Part shown: in pieces, positions 1 to 6,558 of the stretch
Layout: every line of letters starts with the position of its first letter
How positions within the stretch are numbered: the stretch's first letter is position 1
Assembly (NCBI GenBank): GCA_910589085.1
Contig: CAJUSG010000018.1
Coordinates: 1 to 39,302, forward strand
Length of the DNA: 39,302 nucleotides
Direction of reading: 5' to 3'
Origin: an uncultured Oscillospiraceae bacterium
GTDB taxonomy: Bacteria; Bacillota; Clostridia; Oscillospirales; Oscillospiraceae
Made by a program: the position numbers and the translations under genes
Notes under the pieces: model-generated
Database searches by the model: none
What the model was told of the DNA's origin: nothing
The model's input: the letters and a program-made list of their open reading frames with translations, nothing else

Positions 1-796
1 GAGACATCGCAACCTCGTCCTTGTCCACCATAACATCAGACACCTGGAACATGGTAGACAGATAGCTGTTCAGATAAATCACGCTGCCAGTCCGGCCTGG
101 GAAGGACATGAGCGTAAGGTACTCCAAGTCAGCCAGCTTTTTCAGCAGCCGTCCAACCGTGGAACGGGAAAGGCCCCACCGCTGGGCCAGATCGGAGTAA
201 TTCAATAGCGGATTGCCTGTACCGTTGCGGAGATAGACCACCGGGCCAACCTCAGAACCACGTACTTGGTTGTCCTTATAGATGGCGGAGAGCCACAAAT
301 CCAGCACCACATCCATCTCAGACGCCTTGCCATAGCTAATCAGTTCTGTAGCAACGGCGATGGGCATAAAGAAGAAGCCGCTTTCCTTTTGGCAGGGGCA
401 GTTGTAGTCCAGCACCGTGTTATGCTTGCGCCAGCCCTTGATGTTGTACTTGACCAGATGGCCGTGTCCCAACTGAGTGAAGGTGATAAGCTGCCGGTCC
501 TGGAGGACCTTCAGGATGGACAGAGCCTTATGCTGGAACCGGACACGAAAACAAGCTGCCAGCTCACTGACCCGGCAGACCCACTCGCCGGGGTAGACAG
601 TGTAGGTGATGCCGTCCAGCCGGCGGTACGAGGTTCGGAAGTTGGCGTAGGAGCAGAGGACGGTATAATAAAAAAGACCGGAGCCTCCGTTGGTTCGGAT
701 GCTCCGGTCAGCGATCAGGGTTTGAACAAATTCTCGGTAGATGCGGCAGCGTGGATAATCCACGACTTGTTTGATTTCAAGTTGATAGTCTGACAT
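1..796 (-). CDS. Two-winged-helix DNA-binding protein of a mobile element (partial, 3' end off window)
   Basis: An open frame of 265 codons starts at an ATG at 794-796 and runs off the left edge. AAGGAG lies 8 bases upstream of the start. It begins MSDYQLEIKQVVDYPRCRIY. Two winged-helix-like segments are visible. One is around residues 73-106 (SELAACFRVRFQHKALSILK). The second is around 198-235 (YSDLAQRWGLSRSTVGRLLK), a clear helix-turn-helix resembling MarR/replication-initiator folds. Similar proteins are common cargo of integrative conjugative elements in gut Firmicutes, where they are usually annotated only as helix-turn-helix or MarR-like proteins. The precise role (regulator or replication initiator) is not determinable here. 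It lies closest to the element end that interrupts spoIVB. Confidence 0.75.
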   Translation of the reverse strand, partial: MSDYQLEIKQVVDYPRCRIYREFVQTLIADRSIRTNGGSGLFYYTVLCSYANFRTSYRRLDGITYTVYPGEWVCRVSELAACFRVRFQHKALSILKVLQDRQLITFTQLGHGHLVKYNIKGWRKHNTVLDYNCPCQKESGFFFMPIAVATELISYGKASEMDVVLDLWLSAIYKDNQVRGSEVGPVVYLRNGTGNPLLNYSDLAQRWGLSRSTVGRLLKKLADLEYLTLMSFPGRTGSVIYLNSYLSTMFQVSDVMVDKDEVAMS

Positions 797-858
797 ATAC
801 AATTCTCCTTGCAGTAACTTGCTTGATAAAATCTATCGGGGCCTGATTTTCATTACTT

Positions 859-889
859 GCAGGGGTGCAGCAATAAGCTGCACCCCTGC
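859..889. repeat. Perfect 13-bp inverted repeat near the element end
   Basis: GCAGGGGTGCAGC at 859-871 and its exact reverse complement at 877-889 flank the loop AATAA. Neither strand has a following T-run, so it is a weak candidate for an intrinsic terminator. It sits in the approximately 290-base stretch between the winged-helix gene and the spoIVB junction, which otherwise holds no convincing gene. It could be a transcription barrier or a protein-binding palindrome of the element. Confidence 0.6.
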
Positions 890-1047
890 CATATTTGTCA
901 CCTCTTTCTGTTATGTATTAGACGTACTCTGCCCCGGAAGCAAAATGTCTATACCGGCGAAATTAGCCGTTGAACGCCTGCGCTTGACGTTCCGCCCTGT
1001 TTTCCTGGTCAACGGAATTTAGGGTAGGCACCAGAAAGCCTTGCAAA

Positions 1048-2067
1048 TCAAGGGTTTCCTGTGTTGTCCCTATTATAACTCACTACCATCCCCTGAACAA
1101 TACCGCCGGTGGCCTCCAGCAGGGCCGGGTCGGTAACCTCCACCATCATGCTCCGGGTGCCGTCCCCTTCGGGGTACAGGTGGGTAATCTCAATGGAAAA
1201 TTCCTCCACCTGGTCCCCCCGGATATTGGACAGTATGGTGGCTGGCCCGGTGGTCACCTGCTCCCGGGCGGCTACCTCCACCGGCTGCACCGCGCTGCCC
1301 ACCAGCTCCCGGGACATCTGGCCAAAGACCCCCAGGTCGGTGTTGGCGTACAGAGTACCCAGATCCCGGGTCAGGTCAAACTGTCCATGGAGCTCGCCGG
1401 GGGCGCCGCTGGCCCCCCGCTTCACCTCAGACACGCTGGCGGGCATAATGCTGCCCGACTCCAGCGGCATGAGCATGGCGGTGTCCACGTCATTGATGCC
1501 GTGGCCCAGTGCCCCGAACACGCCGCTGTCCGGGTCATAGAAGGTCATGGTGCCGATGCCGGCCATGGAGTCCCGGAGCCACACCCCCAGCTGCCAGACC
1601 CCCTGACTGTTCTCCACCGGGGCCGCCGTCAGCTGGAGCTGCCGCTGTCCCCGGACGGCCTGGATCGTAAGGGGCTCGTCCTCCGCCTTTGCCACCAGGG
1701 CCTGAACCTCCTCAATGGTATCCACTTCGCCGCCGTTGATGTGGGTAATCACGTCGCCGGTTTTCAGGCCGCAGTCCCGGCCGGGGTAGGAGGCGCCCCC
1801 CTCCGTCTCCACCGGGGACAGGCCCACCACCAGCACACCGTCTGAAAACAGCTTGATGCCCACCGCCTTGCCCAGCGGAATCACCTTGCGGCCCACCGGG
1901 CTCCGGGCGGGCTGGACGGCTGTCTGCTGGGGCGCCTCCAGCGCGGCCATGGCCGCCACAGACTGGGTCCGGGGGCGTTCCCCTGACAGAACCAGGGAGA
2001 GACAGACCGCCGCCGCCAGAACGATCAGCCCAAACACCCCCGGACCCTTCTTTTTTTCTTGTTCCAC
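1048..2067 (-). CDS. spoIVB: SpoIVB-type S55 sporulation protease, truncated before the catalytic serine
   Basis: SpoIVB is a PDZ-serine protease released by the forespore that triggers pro-sigma-K processing by SpoIVFB. The start is taken as GTG at 2065-2067 because AAGGGGGTGG lies 4 bases upstream; a longer frame starts at 2157. A hydrophobic anchor follows at about residues 9-27, then a PDZ domain (GLKTGDVITHINGGEV), then the S55 peptidase core with the catalytic-His motif LGHGI and the Asp motif VTDPALLE. The family continues GGIVQGMSGSP, whose Ser is the nucleophile. Here the sequence reads GGIVQGM then VVSYNRDNTGNP and stops. The product is 339 residues against 426 in B. subtilis, so as encoded it should be inactive. 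The missing 3' part is presumably beyond the inserted element, to the left of this window. Confidence 0.88.
   Translation of the reverse strand: MEQEKKKGPGVFGLIVLAAAVCLSLVLSGERPRTQSVAAMAALEAPQQTAVQPARSPVGRKVIPLGKAVGIKLFSDGVLVVGLSPVETEGGASYPGRDCGLKTGDVITHINGGEVDTIEEVQALVAKAEDEPLTIQAVRGQRQLQLTAAPVENSQGVWQLGVWLRDSMAGIGTMTFYDPDSGVFGALGHGINDVDTAMLMPLESGSIMPASVSEVKRGASGAPGELHGQFDLTRDLGTLYANTDLGVFGQMSRELVGSAVQPVEVAAREQVTTGPATILSNIRGDQVEEFSIEITHLYPEGDGTRSMMVEVTDPALLEATGGIVQGMVVSYNRDNTGNP
1082..1095. other. Candidate attachment-site junction in spoIVB
   Basis: Reading the minus strand, CAGGGGATG (Gln-Gly-Met, conserved spoIVB) passes directly into GTAGTGAGT, which no longer matches the family. This is the point where element and chromosome meet. 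Insertion exactly at a conserved coding motif is the pattern expected of a site-specific recombinase. The second copy of the site would be needed to define the core. Confidence 0.5.
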
Positions 2068-2090
2068 AATTCCACCCCCTTGCCATAATA

Positions 2091-2129
2091 AAAAAAAGAG
2101 CGGACGGACCTGAGACCCGTCCGCCCTCT
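2091..2129 (-). terminator. Intrinsic terminator upstream of spoIVB
   Basis: On the minus strand a GC-rich stem (GGGCGGACGG paired with CCGTCCGCT, loop around TCTCAG) is followed by a run of T residues. It ends transcription arriving from the arsC-like gene, so spoIVB must have its own promoter or be reached by read-through. The T-run abuts the spoIVB ribosome-binding region. Confidence 0.75.
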
Positions 2130-2131
2130 CA

Positions 2132-2260
2132 TTATGGCCGGAGTTTTCCCCCTTCAACCGTGGGGAGGAATACCACCATTTCCAGCGCGCCCTCGCCCGA
2201 CGCCGTCAGCACCGGGTTTGGCGGAATCTGGATGGGGATTTTACAGAAAAATGGGGAATT
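2132..2260 (-). pseudogene. Possible gene remnant behind the arsC-like stop codon
   Basis: Immediately after the TAA of the arsC-like gene, in the same frame, 42 further codons stay open before the next stop at 2132-2134. The predicted peptide includes PPNPVLTASGEGALEMVV and ends GGKLRP, followed directly by a terminator. It looks like the C-terminal tail of a lost gene rather than random spacer, but no family is recognised and no ribosome site was found. It may equally be chance. Confidence 0.25.
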
Positions 2261-2608
2261 TTACATTTTTTCTTCCCACTCGCCCTGACGGAAGCCGGTG
2301 AGCACAAAGCCCTCCCCCACCAGGATGGGCCGCTTGACCAGCATACCGTCGGAGGCCAGCAGCTCCAGCTGCTCCTCCTCGCTCATGGCGGGTAGCTTGT
2401 CCTTCAGGCCCAGCTCCCGATACTGAATGCCGGAGGTGTTAAAAAATTTCTTCAGCGGCATCCCGCTGGCCTTCCACCAGGTCCGCAGCTCATCGGCGGT
2501 GGGATTCTCCTCCTTGATGTGCCGCGGGGTGTAGTCCGCGCCGCGCTCGTCCAGGAATTTTTTGGCCTTCTGGCAGGTGGTGCATTTAGGGTACCATAGA
2601 AACAGCAT
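2261..2608 (-). CDS. ArsC/Spx-family thioredoxin-fold protein
   Basis: This 115-residue protein begins MLFLWYPKCTTCQKAKKFLDERG. The CxxC pair near the N-terminus (Cys-Thr-Thr-Cys) and the later segments KKFFNTSG and KRPILV are the hallmarks of the ArsC/Spx/YffB glutaredoxin-like family. The members act as arsenate-reductase-like thiol enzymes or as RNA-polymerase-binding redox regulators. The length is normal for the family. The ATG at 2606-2608 is chosen because AAGGAG lies 8 bases upstream; a GTG three codons earlier overlaps that site. There are no arsenic-resistance neighbours, so a function in arsenate reduction is not supported by context. YffB-like seems as likely. Confidence 0.85.
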   Translation of the reverse strand: MLFLWYPKCTTCQKAKKFLDERGADYTPRHIKEENPTADELRTWWKASGMPLKKFFNTSGIQYRELGLKDKLPAMSEEEQLELLASDGMLVKRPILVGEGFVLTGFRQGEWEEKM

Positions 2609-2642
2609 TACATACACTCCTTATATATTTGAAATAATAAAA

Positions 2643-3215
2643 TCAATGTTTCTTCCTGACCATCGTCTGACACAAATAAAATACCGCTGTGGAAATAACA
2701 ACGCCCATAGCGTTTAAAATGATGTCGTTGATATCAAAGCTTCTGCCAAAAATCGGCTGTAAGAGTTCGATGATTACTGAAACGGCCACGCCTGCGGTTA
2801 CTGTTCGCTTCCATCCGCTGCCCTTTCGGAACAGCGGATAGAGAATCCCAAAGGGGAGATACATCACAATATTTCCCAGATTTTCCGAGCCAAAGTGTTG
2901 GAAAAAGTCAGGAACAAGATCATACTCAAACCTGAACCAGGTCCAACTTCTTCCGCTTGCCCCGTGGTAAAAAAGGAAATAGTATGCTTGTCCCATGATG
3001 TATTCAAACAGCGTCAGGCATAACAGTCCGGTGATATAGCACACAAAGAGAGAGGGCAGGATCACATTCGTAACAGAGGACAGCCCCGTTTTTCTCCTTC
3101 GTCGGACCGCATAAATTATCCCGGCACACAACGCAATGGGCAGCGCCTGTAAAAAATAACCTGGATATGTATTAAAAAAGAAGTATTGGAATGTCATATC
3201 ATCGGGAAAATACAT
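2643..3215 (-). CDS. VanZ-family membrane protein
   Basis: This 190-residue protein has about four to five hydrophobic segments. One lies near the N-terminus (GYFLQALPIALCAGIIYAV), and the conserved VanZ core is at the C-terminal end: NLGNIVMYLPFGILYPLF followed by ELLQPIFGRSFDINDIILNAMG. The NxxMFxPxG and RxxDxxDxxxN patterns identify VanZ-like proteins, first known for low-level teicoplanin resistance but widespread with unknown function. The ATG at 3213-3215 follows GGAGGG. No other glycopeptide-resistance gene is adjacent. Confidence 0.85.
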   Translation of the reverse strand: MYFPDDMTFQYFFFNTYPGYFLQALPIALCAGIIYAVRRRRKTGLSSVTNVILPSLFVCYITGLLCLTLFEYIMGQAYYFLFYHGASGRSWTWFRFEYDLVPDFFQHFGSENLGNIVMYLPFGILYPLFRKGSGWKRTVTAGVAVSVIIELLQPIFGRSFDINDIILNAMGVVISTAVFYLCQTMVRKKH

Positions 3216-3244
3216 TTTGAACCCTCCCTGCTGCTGTTTTAAGC

Positions 3245-3263
3245 GGGCCGCCAAAGGCGGCCC
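3245..3263 (-). terminator. Hairpin at the end of the small ORF
   Basis: GGGCCGCC and GGCGGCCC flank a three-base loop. On the minus strand the stem is followed by GCTTAAAA rather than a long T-run. It touches the stop codon of the 61-residue gene and probably separates it from the VanZ-like gene. Confidence 0.5.
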
Positions 3264-3448
3264 TAGGAATTTGCATGGCCAAACTCCTCGGCCAGCATTT
3301 TAAGCTCCCCCAGGGTGGACACAGTGATGGTACTCTCCAGCAGCCGCAGCTGGGCCCTGGCGGGCATGGTGTCCCAGTAGGACAGCAGGGCGGCGTCGTG
3401 GCCCACCACGTCCTGGGGCAGGCGGTAATATTGCTCAAATTGTTCCAT
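3263..3448 (-). CDS. Small uncharacterised protein (61 aa)
   Basis: The predicted protein starts MEQFEQYYRLPQDVVGHDAA and ends EEFGHANS. The ATG at 3446-3448 has GGGAGGGGAG about 5 bases upstream, which makes translation likely; the frame stays open upstream but without a better start. No membrane segment, cysteine pair or known motif is visible. It appears to be a soluble, mostly helical protein. It follows the 136-residue coiled-coil gene on the same strand but is separated from it by a hairpin. Confidence 0.6.
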   Translation of the reverse strand: MEQFEQYYRLPQDVVGHDAALLSYWDTMPARAQLRLLESTITVSTLGELKMLAEEFGHANS

Positions 3449-3503
3449 AAAGCTCCCCTCCCGGCCACAGTTTGCCCGGAATGGGGGGCAATCATACGAA
3501 AGG

Positions 3504-3525
3504 AGGCTGCCCGGATGGGCAGCCT
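3504..3525 (-). terminator. Stem-loop after the coiled-coil gene
   Basis: AGGCTGCCC at 3504-3512 and GGGCAGCCT at 3517-3525 form a perfect 9-bp stem with a 4-base loop. On the minus strand it is followed by CCTTTCG, a poor T-run. It lies just past the stop of the 136-residue gene. Confidence 0.55.
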
Positions 3526-3537
3526 GCCTCACAAAAT

Positions 3538-3948
3538 TCAGTCCTGCTTGTCTTCCTCAGCGATAGTCTCCACCACGTCGGCCACGGCCTCGGCGGCGGC
3601 CTCCACCGCCTCCTCCGCAGTCTCGGCAGCGGCCTCAAGCTCTGCCTCGGGCTCGGGATCACCGGGCTGCTTCAGCTCCGCGATGCGCTCGTTGTTGGTC
3701 TCAATGGCCGCCTTGGAGGCGGTAATCCTCTCGCAGGCGGCGACGAAAGCCCCGTCGGGAGAGGCGCCCTGCTCGGCGTAGTAGAGCTTGCCGATCTCAA
3801 TATAGGCCTTCTTGATGGCGTCTTCCTCGGCCATATTGGCGGTCTTCAGCTTGGCAATCTCGGCCAGCCGCTTGGACTGGGCCACACCTGCCTGGGCCAT
3901 CTCAGTCGCTCTGTCCTTCAGATTTTCAAACGTGCTCTTCAAATCCAT
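3538..3948 (-). CDS. Uncharacterised coiled-coil protein with acidic Ala/Glu-rich tail
   Basis: This 136-residue protein begins MDLKSTFENLKDRATEMAQA and is preceded by a perfect AAGGAGG site. Residues 1-95 are charged and helical with heptad-like spacing (KSTFENLKDR, IAKLKTANMAEEDAIKKAYIEIGKLYYAEQG). The tail from about residue 97 is a low-complexity Ala/Glu repeat (EAELEAAAETAEEAVEAAAE). The segment AYxxIGKLYY is frequent in small clostridial proteins that often carry a C-terminal zinc ribbon; no cysteines are present here. Function is unknown. The gene is well separated from uraA upstream. Confidence 0.75.
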   Translation of the reverse strand: MDLKSTFENLKDRATEMAQAGVAQSKRLAEIAKLKTANMAEEDAIKKAYIEIGKLYYAEQGASPDGAFVAACERITASKAAIETNNERIAELKQPGDPEPEAELEAAAETAEEAVEAAAEAVADVVETIAEEDKQD

Positions 3949-4090
3949 AGTTGTAACCTCCTTAAATTACGGTTTCCCGTCTGCTGTCCCTATTCTAGCT
4001 GATTTTTCCTCGGGGCGCAAGAGGCTTTAGCTTTATTTAATGAATTTTTCATCCGGAGTACATCAGGCTTTCATCGTTTCGATAAACAGA

Positions 4091-5437
4091 TCAATACCGG
4101 CCGAAGTCGCCGGAGCGGCCCTGGGTCACATCGGAGCCGAACTGGTAGTCTTTGCCGGGGAGGATGGCGTTGAGGGCGATACCGGCAATGGCGGCGATGG
4201 CCAGAGAGGTGAGGGTGATGGAGGTCCCTCCCACGTTGAAGGTCAGGCCGGAGAACTCATTGCTGAAGCCCCAGATTTTGAAGCCCAGGCCGCACACCAT
4301 GATGACGGCGGCGATAATGAGGTTCCGTGAGTTGGTAAAGTCCACCCGGTTCTCCACCACGTTGCGCACGCCGATGGCGGAGATCATGCCGTAGAGGATG
4401 AAGGACACGCCCCCGATGATGGCGGTGGGGATGGAGTTGATGACGGCGGCAAACTTGGGGGAGAAGGACAGCACCACCGCATAGAGGGCGGCCAGCCGGA
4501 CCACCTTGGGGTCAAAGACCCGGGACAGCTCCAGCACGCCGGTGTTCTCGCCATAGGTGGTGTTGGCGGGGCCGCCGAACATGCCCGCCAGGGAGGTGGC
4601 GATGCCGTCACCGATGAGGGTGCGGTGCAGGCCGGGGTCCTCGATAAAGTTCTCCTCCACGGTGGCGGAGATGGCCGACATATCGCCGATGTGCTCCATC
4701 ATGGCGGCCAGGGCGATGGGGGCCATCACCAGAATGGCGGTCAGGTCAAACTTGGCCAGAACAAAGGGCTGCAGGCCCACCAGCTTCTCGGCGGCCACCG
4801 CGGAAAAGTCCACCTGGTTGGTCACCAGAGCCACCCCATAGGGCACCAGCACGCCCAGGAGGATGGGGATAATCTTAATCATTCCCTTGCCCCAGATATT
4901 GGCCGCCACAATGACAGCCATAGACAGCAGGGCCAGCCACCAGTTGCTGGAGGCGTTGTTGATGGCGCTGGGGGCCAGGGACAGGCCGATGAGGATGATA
5001 ATGGGGCCGGTGACCACCGGAGGCAGGAAGCGCATCACCTTGTGGACGCCCACCGCCTTGATGAGCCCGGCCAGGGCCAGATACAGCAGACCGGCCACCA
5101 CAATGCCCCCCAGGGCGTAGGGCAGCTTCTCCTCCCCGGACATGCCGGCGTAGATGCCCGAGTCCAGCTCGGCCACAGCGGCGAAGCCGCCCAGATAGGC
5201 GAAGGAGGAGCCCAGGAAGGCGGGCACCTTGAATTTGGTGCACACATGGAAAAACAGTGTACCGACACCGGCAAAGAACAGGGTGGTCTGGATGGACAGG
5301 GGCAGGCCGTAGCCCCGGACCAGAATGGGCACCAGCACGGTGGCCCCAAACATGGCGAACATGTGCTGAAGGCCCAGAATCAGCATCTTGGGCAGGCCCA
5401 GCTGCCGGGCGTCGCGGATGGGTTCATTGTTGTTCAT
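4091..5437 (-). CDS. uraA: Uracil permease, NCS2 (uracil-xanthine) family
   Basis: This 448-residue polytopic membrane protein should import uracil in proton symport. The N-terminus GLQHMFAMFGATVLVPIL is the classic NCS2 start, followed by GVGTLFFH and FLGSSFAYLGG. The segment AIALAAMMEHIGDMSAIS carries the substrate-binding Glu of UraA-type carriers, and GMFGGPANTTYGENTGVL is the NCS2 signature near the second substrate site. Length is typical. The ATG at 5435-5437 is preferred over one two codons upstream because GGGAG lies 9 bases before it. Its upstream region holds a promoter, a short leader ORF and a terminator overlapping the leader stop, so expression is probably attenuated (see the leader entries). 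Confidence 0.93.
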   Translation of the reverse strand: MNNNEPIRDARQLGLPKMLILGLQHMFAMFGATVLVPILVRGYGLPLSIQTTLFFAGVGTLFFHVCTKFKVPAFLGSSFAYLGGFAAVAELDSGIYAGMSGEEKLPYALGGIVVAGLLYLALAGLIKAVGVHKVMRFLPPVVTGPIIILIGLSLAPSAINNASSNWWLALLSMAVIVAANIWGKGMIKIIPILLGVLVPYGVALVTNQVDFSAVAAEKLVGLQPFVLAKFDLTAILVMAPIALAAMMEHIGDMSAISATVEENFIEDPGLHRTLIGDGIATSLAGMFGGPANTTYGENTGVLELSRVFDPKVVRLAALYAVVLSFSPKFAAVINSIPTAIIGGVSFILYGMISAIGVRNVVENRVDFTNSRNLIIAAVIMVCGLGFKIWGFSNEFSGLTFNVGGTSITLTSLAIAAIAGIALNAILPGKDYQFGSDVTQGRSGDFGRY

Positions 5438-5473
5438 TTTCATTTCTCCCTTCTCTTGCGTACAAACGGACAT

Positions 5474-5502
5474 AAAAAAAAGACAATCAAAAAATGATTG
5501 TC
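5474..5502 (-). terminator. Attenuator terminator in the uraA leader
   Basis: On the minus strand GACAATCA, loop TTTTT, TGATTGTC is followed directly by eight T residues and then by the uraA start region. It is a textbook intrinsic terminator placed between promoter and gene. Its first two stem bases overlap the stop codon of the upstream leader ORF. Confidence 0.85.
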
Positions 5503-5566
5503 AACGGGAAACAGAAACAGAGGGGCTCATCAGCGCCCGGTCAATACAGCACAGACCCATAGACAT
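5501..5566 (-). CDS. uraA leader peptide (21 codons)
   Basis: ATG at 5564-5566 is preceded by a very strong AAGGAGGGG site. The frame encodes MSMGLCCIDRA followed by LMSPSVSVSR and ends in TGA at 5501-5503. The stop overlaps the foot of the attenuator stem, so a ribosome finishing this ORF would cover the 5' arm of the hairpin. The second half of the message is U-rich (CUCUGUUUCUGUUUCCCGUU). This is the layout of E. coli pyrBI, where slow UTP-limited transcription lets the ribosome catch up and block termination. CCCCUC in the second half of the ORF could also pair with the leader's own GGAGGGG. No peptide function is implied. Confidence 0.6.
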   Translation of the reverse strand: MSMGLCCIDRALMSPSVSVSR

Positions 5567-5594
5567 GACACACCCCTCCTTTTCTCGAAGGTAT

Positions 5595-5623
5595 ACTATA
5601 GCAGAAAGTCCGGCCAGACGCAA
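5595..5623 (-). promoter_or_regulatory. Promoter of the uraA leader
   Basis: On the minus strand TTGCGT (5618-5623), 17 bases, then TATAGT (5595-5600) preceded by TGC as an extended -10. Transcription would start about 20 bases before the leader ORF. Confidence 0.65.
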
Positions 5624-5673
5624 GAAAAACTTCTCCGCTCCCGCGTTTTTGTCGTTCTGCACAAAATTCATCC

Positions 5674-6330
5674 TCACCGACCGCCCTTTTTTGCCCAAAC
5701 ATCGGCGGCAATGAGGGCTCCGCACCACACCAGCAGCAGGACCAGGATTAAAATGGCACAGTTGCGGAAGAAGTCCTGGGGCAGAAAGAGAATGATGGGG
5801 TCGGTCTGCCAGTCAAAAATCCAGTTGTCCTTGCCGGGGAAGAAAACCCTGTGAAAGATGACAAAGGCCCGGTCGAAATCCAGGGCGGCCAGCCCGCCCA
5901 CCGTCAAAAAGGCGGCTCCCAGCCCCGCCGCCGCCCACAGCCCGGGACCTCGGCCCAGGAACCGGTGGGGGCGCACCCTTTTCATTTTGCAGAGGGCCAG
6001 CGTCCCCAGCAGGAGGACCAGCGCCGCCATCAGCACCCGCAGGTCCAGGAGAAACAGCCCCCGCACGTCGGCAAAGTGGTCCGCCCCCGACTGGGAGAAG
6101 GCCAGCACCCCGGCGGAGAACTCCTCCCGCCTGCCCAGACAGAAATCCATCATCTCGTCATAGGCGGTCTCAATCTCCTCCCGGCTGAGGCCCCAGTCCT
6201 CCAGCCCCATGGGGCCGATGTGGGCGTAGTAGAAAGGGCGGCACAGCAGGGGCACGGCGATGGAGCCCGTCAGCACCACCAGGGCGGTCAGAACGGATAG
6301 AAGAACGGACAGGGACTTGCTGGTTTTCAT
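5674..6330 (-). CDS. TIGR01906/DUF1461 integral membrane protein
   Basis: This 218-residue protein has an N-terminal hydrophobic segment (SVLLSVLTALVVLTGSIAVPLL). A characteristic extracytoplasmic section follows (FYYAHIGPMGLEDWGLSREEIETAYDEMMDFCLG), then three further membrane helices. The arrangement, and the motif in which a helical YDEMMDF segment precedes FSxSGxDHFADVRGLF, matches the TIGR01906 family of low-GC Gram-positives. Function is unknown. The ATG at 6328-6330 has GGGAGG 8 bases upstream; the frame stays open further upstream only because it runs into a repeat element. Confidence 0.82.
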   Translation of the reverse strand: MKTSKSLSVLLSVLTALVVLTGSIAVPLLCRPFYYAHIGPMGLEDWGLSREEIETAYDEMMDFCLGRREEFSAGVLAFSQSGADHFADVRGLFLLDLRVLMAALVLLLGTLALCKMKRVRPHRFLGRGPGLWAAAGLGAAFLTVGGLAALDFDRAFVIFHRVFFPGKDNWIFDWQTDPIILFLPQDFFRNCAILILVLLLVWCGALIAADVWAKKGGR

Positions 6331-6354
6331 AGGTGTGGCCTCCCAGGGTTCGTG

Positions 6355-6433
6355 ATGTAGGGCAAGGGCTCTGCCCTTGCCGAAAACGATTATTGCCTTT
6401 GAAATAAGCAAGGGCAGAGCCCTTGCCCTACAT
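6355..6433. repeat. Nested inverted-repeat element (MITE/REP-like)
   Basis: Perfect 26-bp arms lie at 6355-6380 and 6408-6433. Each arm is itself a small palindrome (GGCAAGGGC, TCT, GCCCTTGCC), so the element can fold as one long hairpin or two short ones. A diverged copy of about 100 bases is found at 19904-20006. It lies in the spacer upstream of the DUF1461 gene. Confidence 0.75.
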
Positions 6434-6498
6434 GACATTCATTTCTGCGTCAATTATGGGCTTCTGTATTCTACCACAAATCCCCTCCCCAGGCAATC

Positions 6499-6533
6499 AG
6501 AAAGCGGGCCCGATATTTCGGACCCGCTTTTTG
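6499..6533 (-). terminator. Terminator behind cstA
   Basis: AAAGCGGG and CCCGCTTT arms enclose CCGATATTTCGG. The single imperfect pair is G-T wobble on the minus strand, which favours a minus-strand role. It lies 25 bases past the cstA stop. Confidence 0.75.
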
Positions 6534-6558
6534 CTCTGTTTGGATGGAACAGGGAATT

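Larger units (their letters stand above)
1..1089. mobile_element. End of an integrated mobile element interrupting spoIVB
   Basis: The spoIVB reading frame follows its family up to the residues GGIVQGM and then changes abruptly into 12 unrelated residues and a stop. The expected continuation at that point is SGSP. Everything to the left is therefore foreign to spoIVB: about 290 bases without a convincing gene, then a two-winged-helix protein of the kind common on clostridial integrative elements. Only one end of the element is inside the window, so its type, its recombinase and the other spoIVB half cannot be seen. The exact crossover lies at or within a few bases of 1086-1089. Confidence 0.65.

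Noticed and set aside
819..1022. A 67-codon plus-strand frame at the mobile-element end (tail AKLAVERLRLTFRPVFLVNG)
   Set aside because: It was considered as a recombinase C-terminal fragment because of its position, but it begins with TTG without a ribosome site, spans the 13-bp hairpin and matches no family I can name.
5500..5600. PyrR-binding site in the uraA leader
   Set aside because: No recognisable PyrR loop sequence or antiterminator/anti-antiterminator set was found; the leader ORF arrangement explains the region better.
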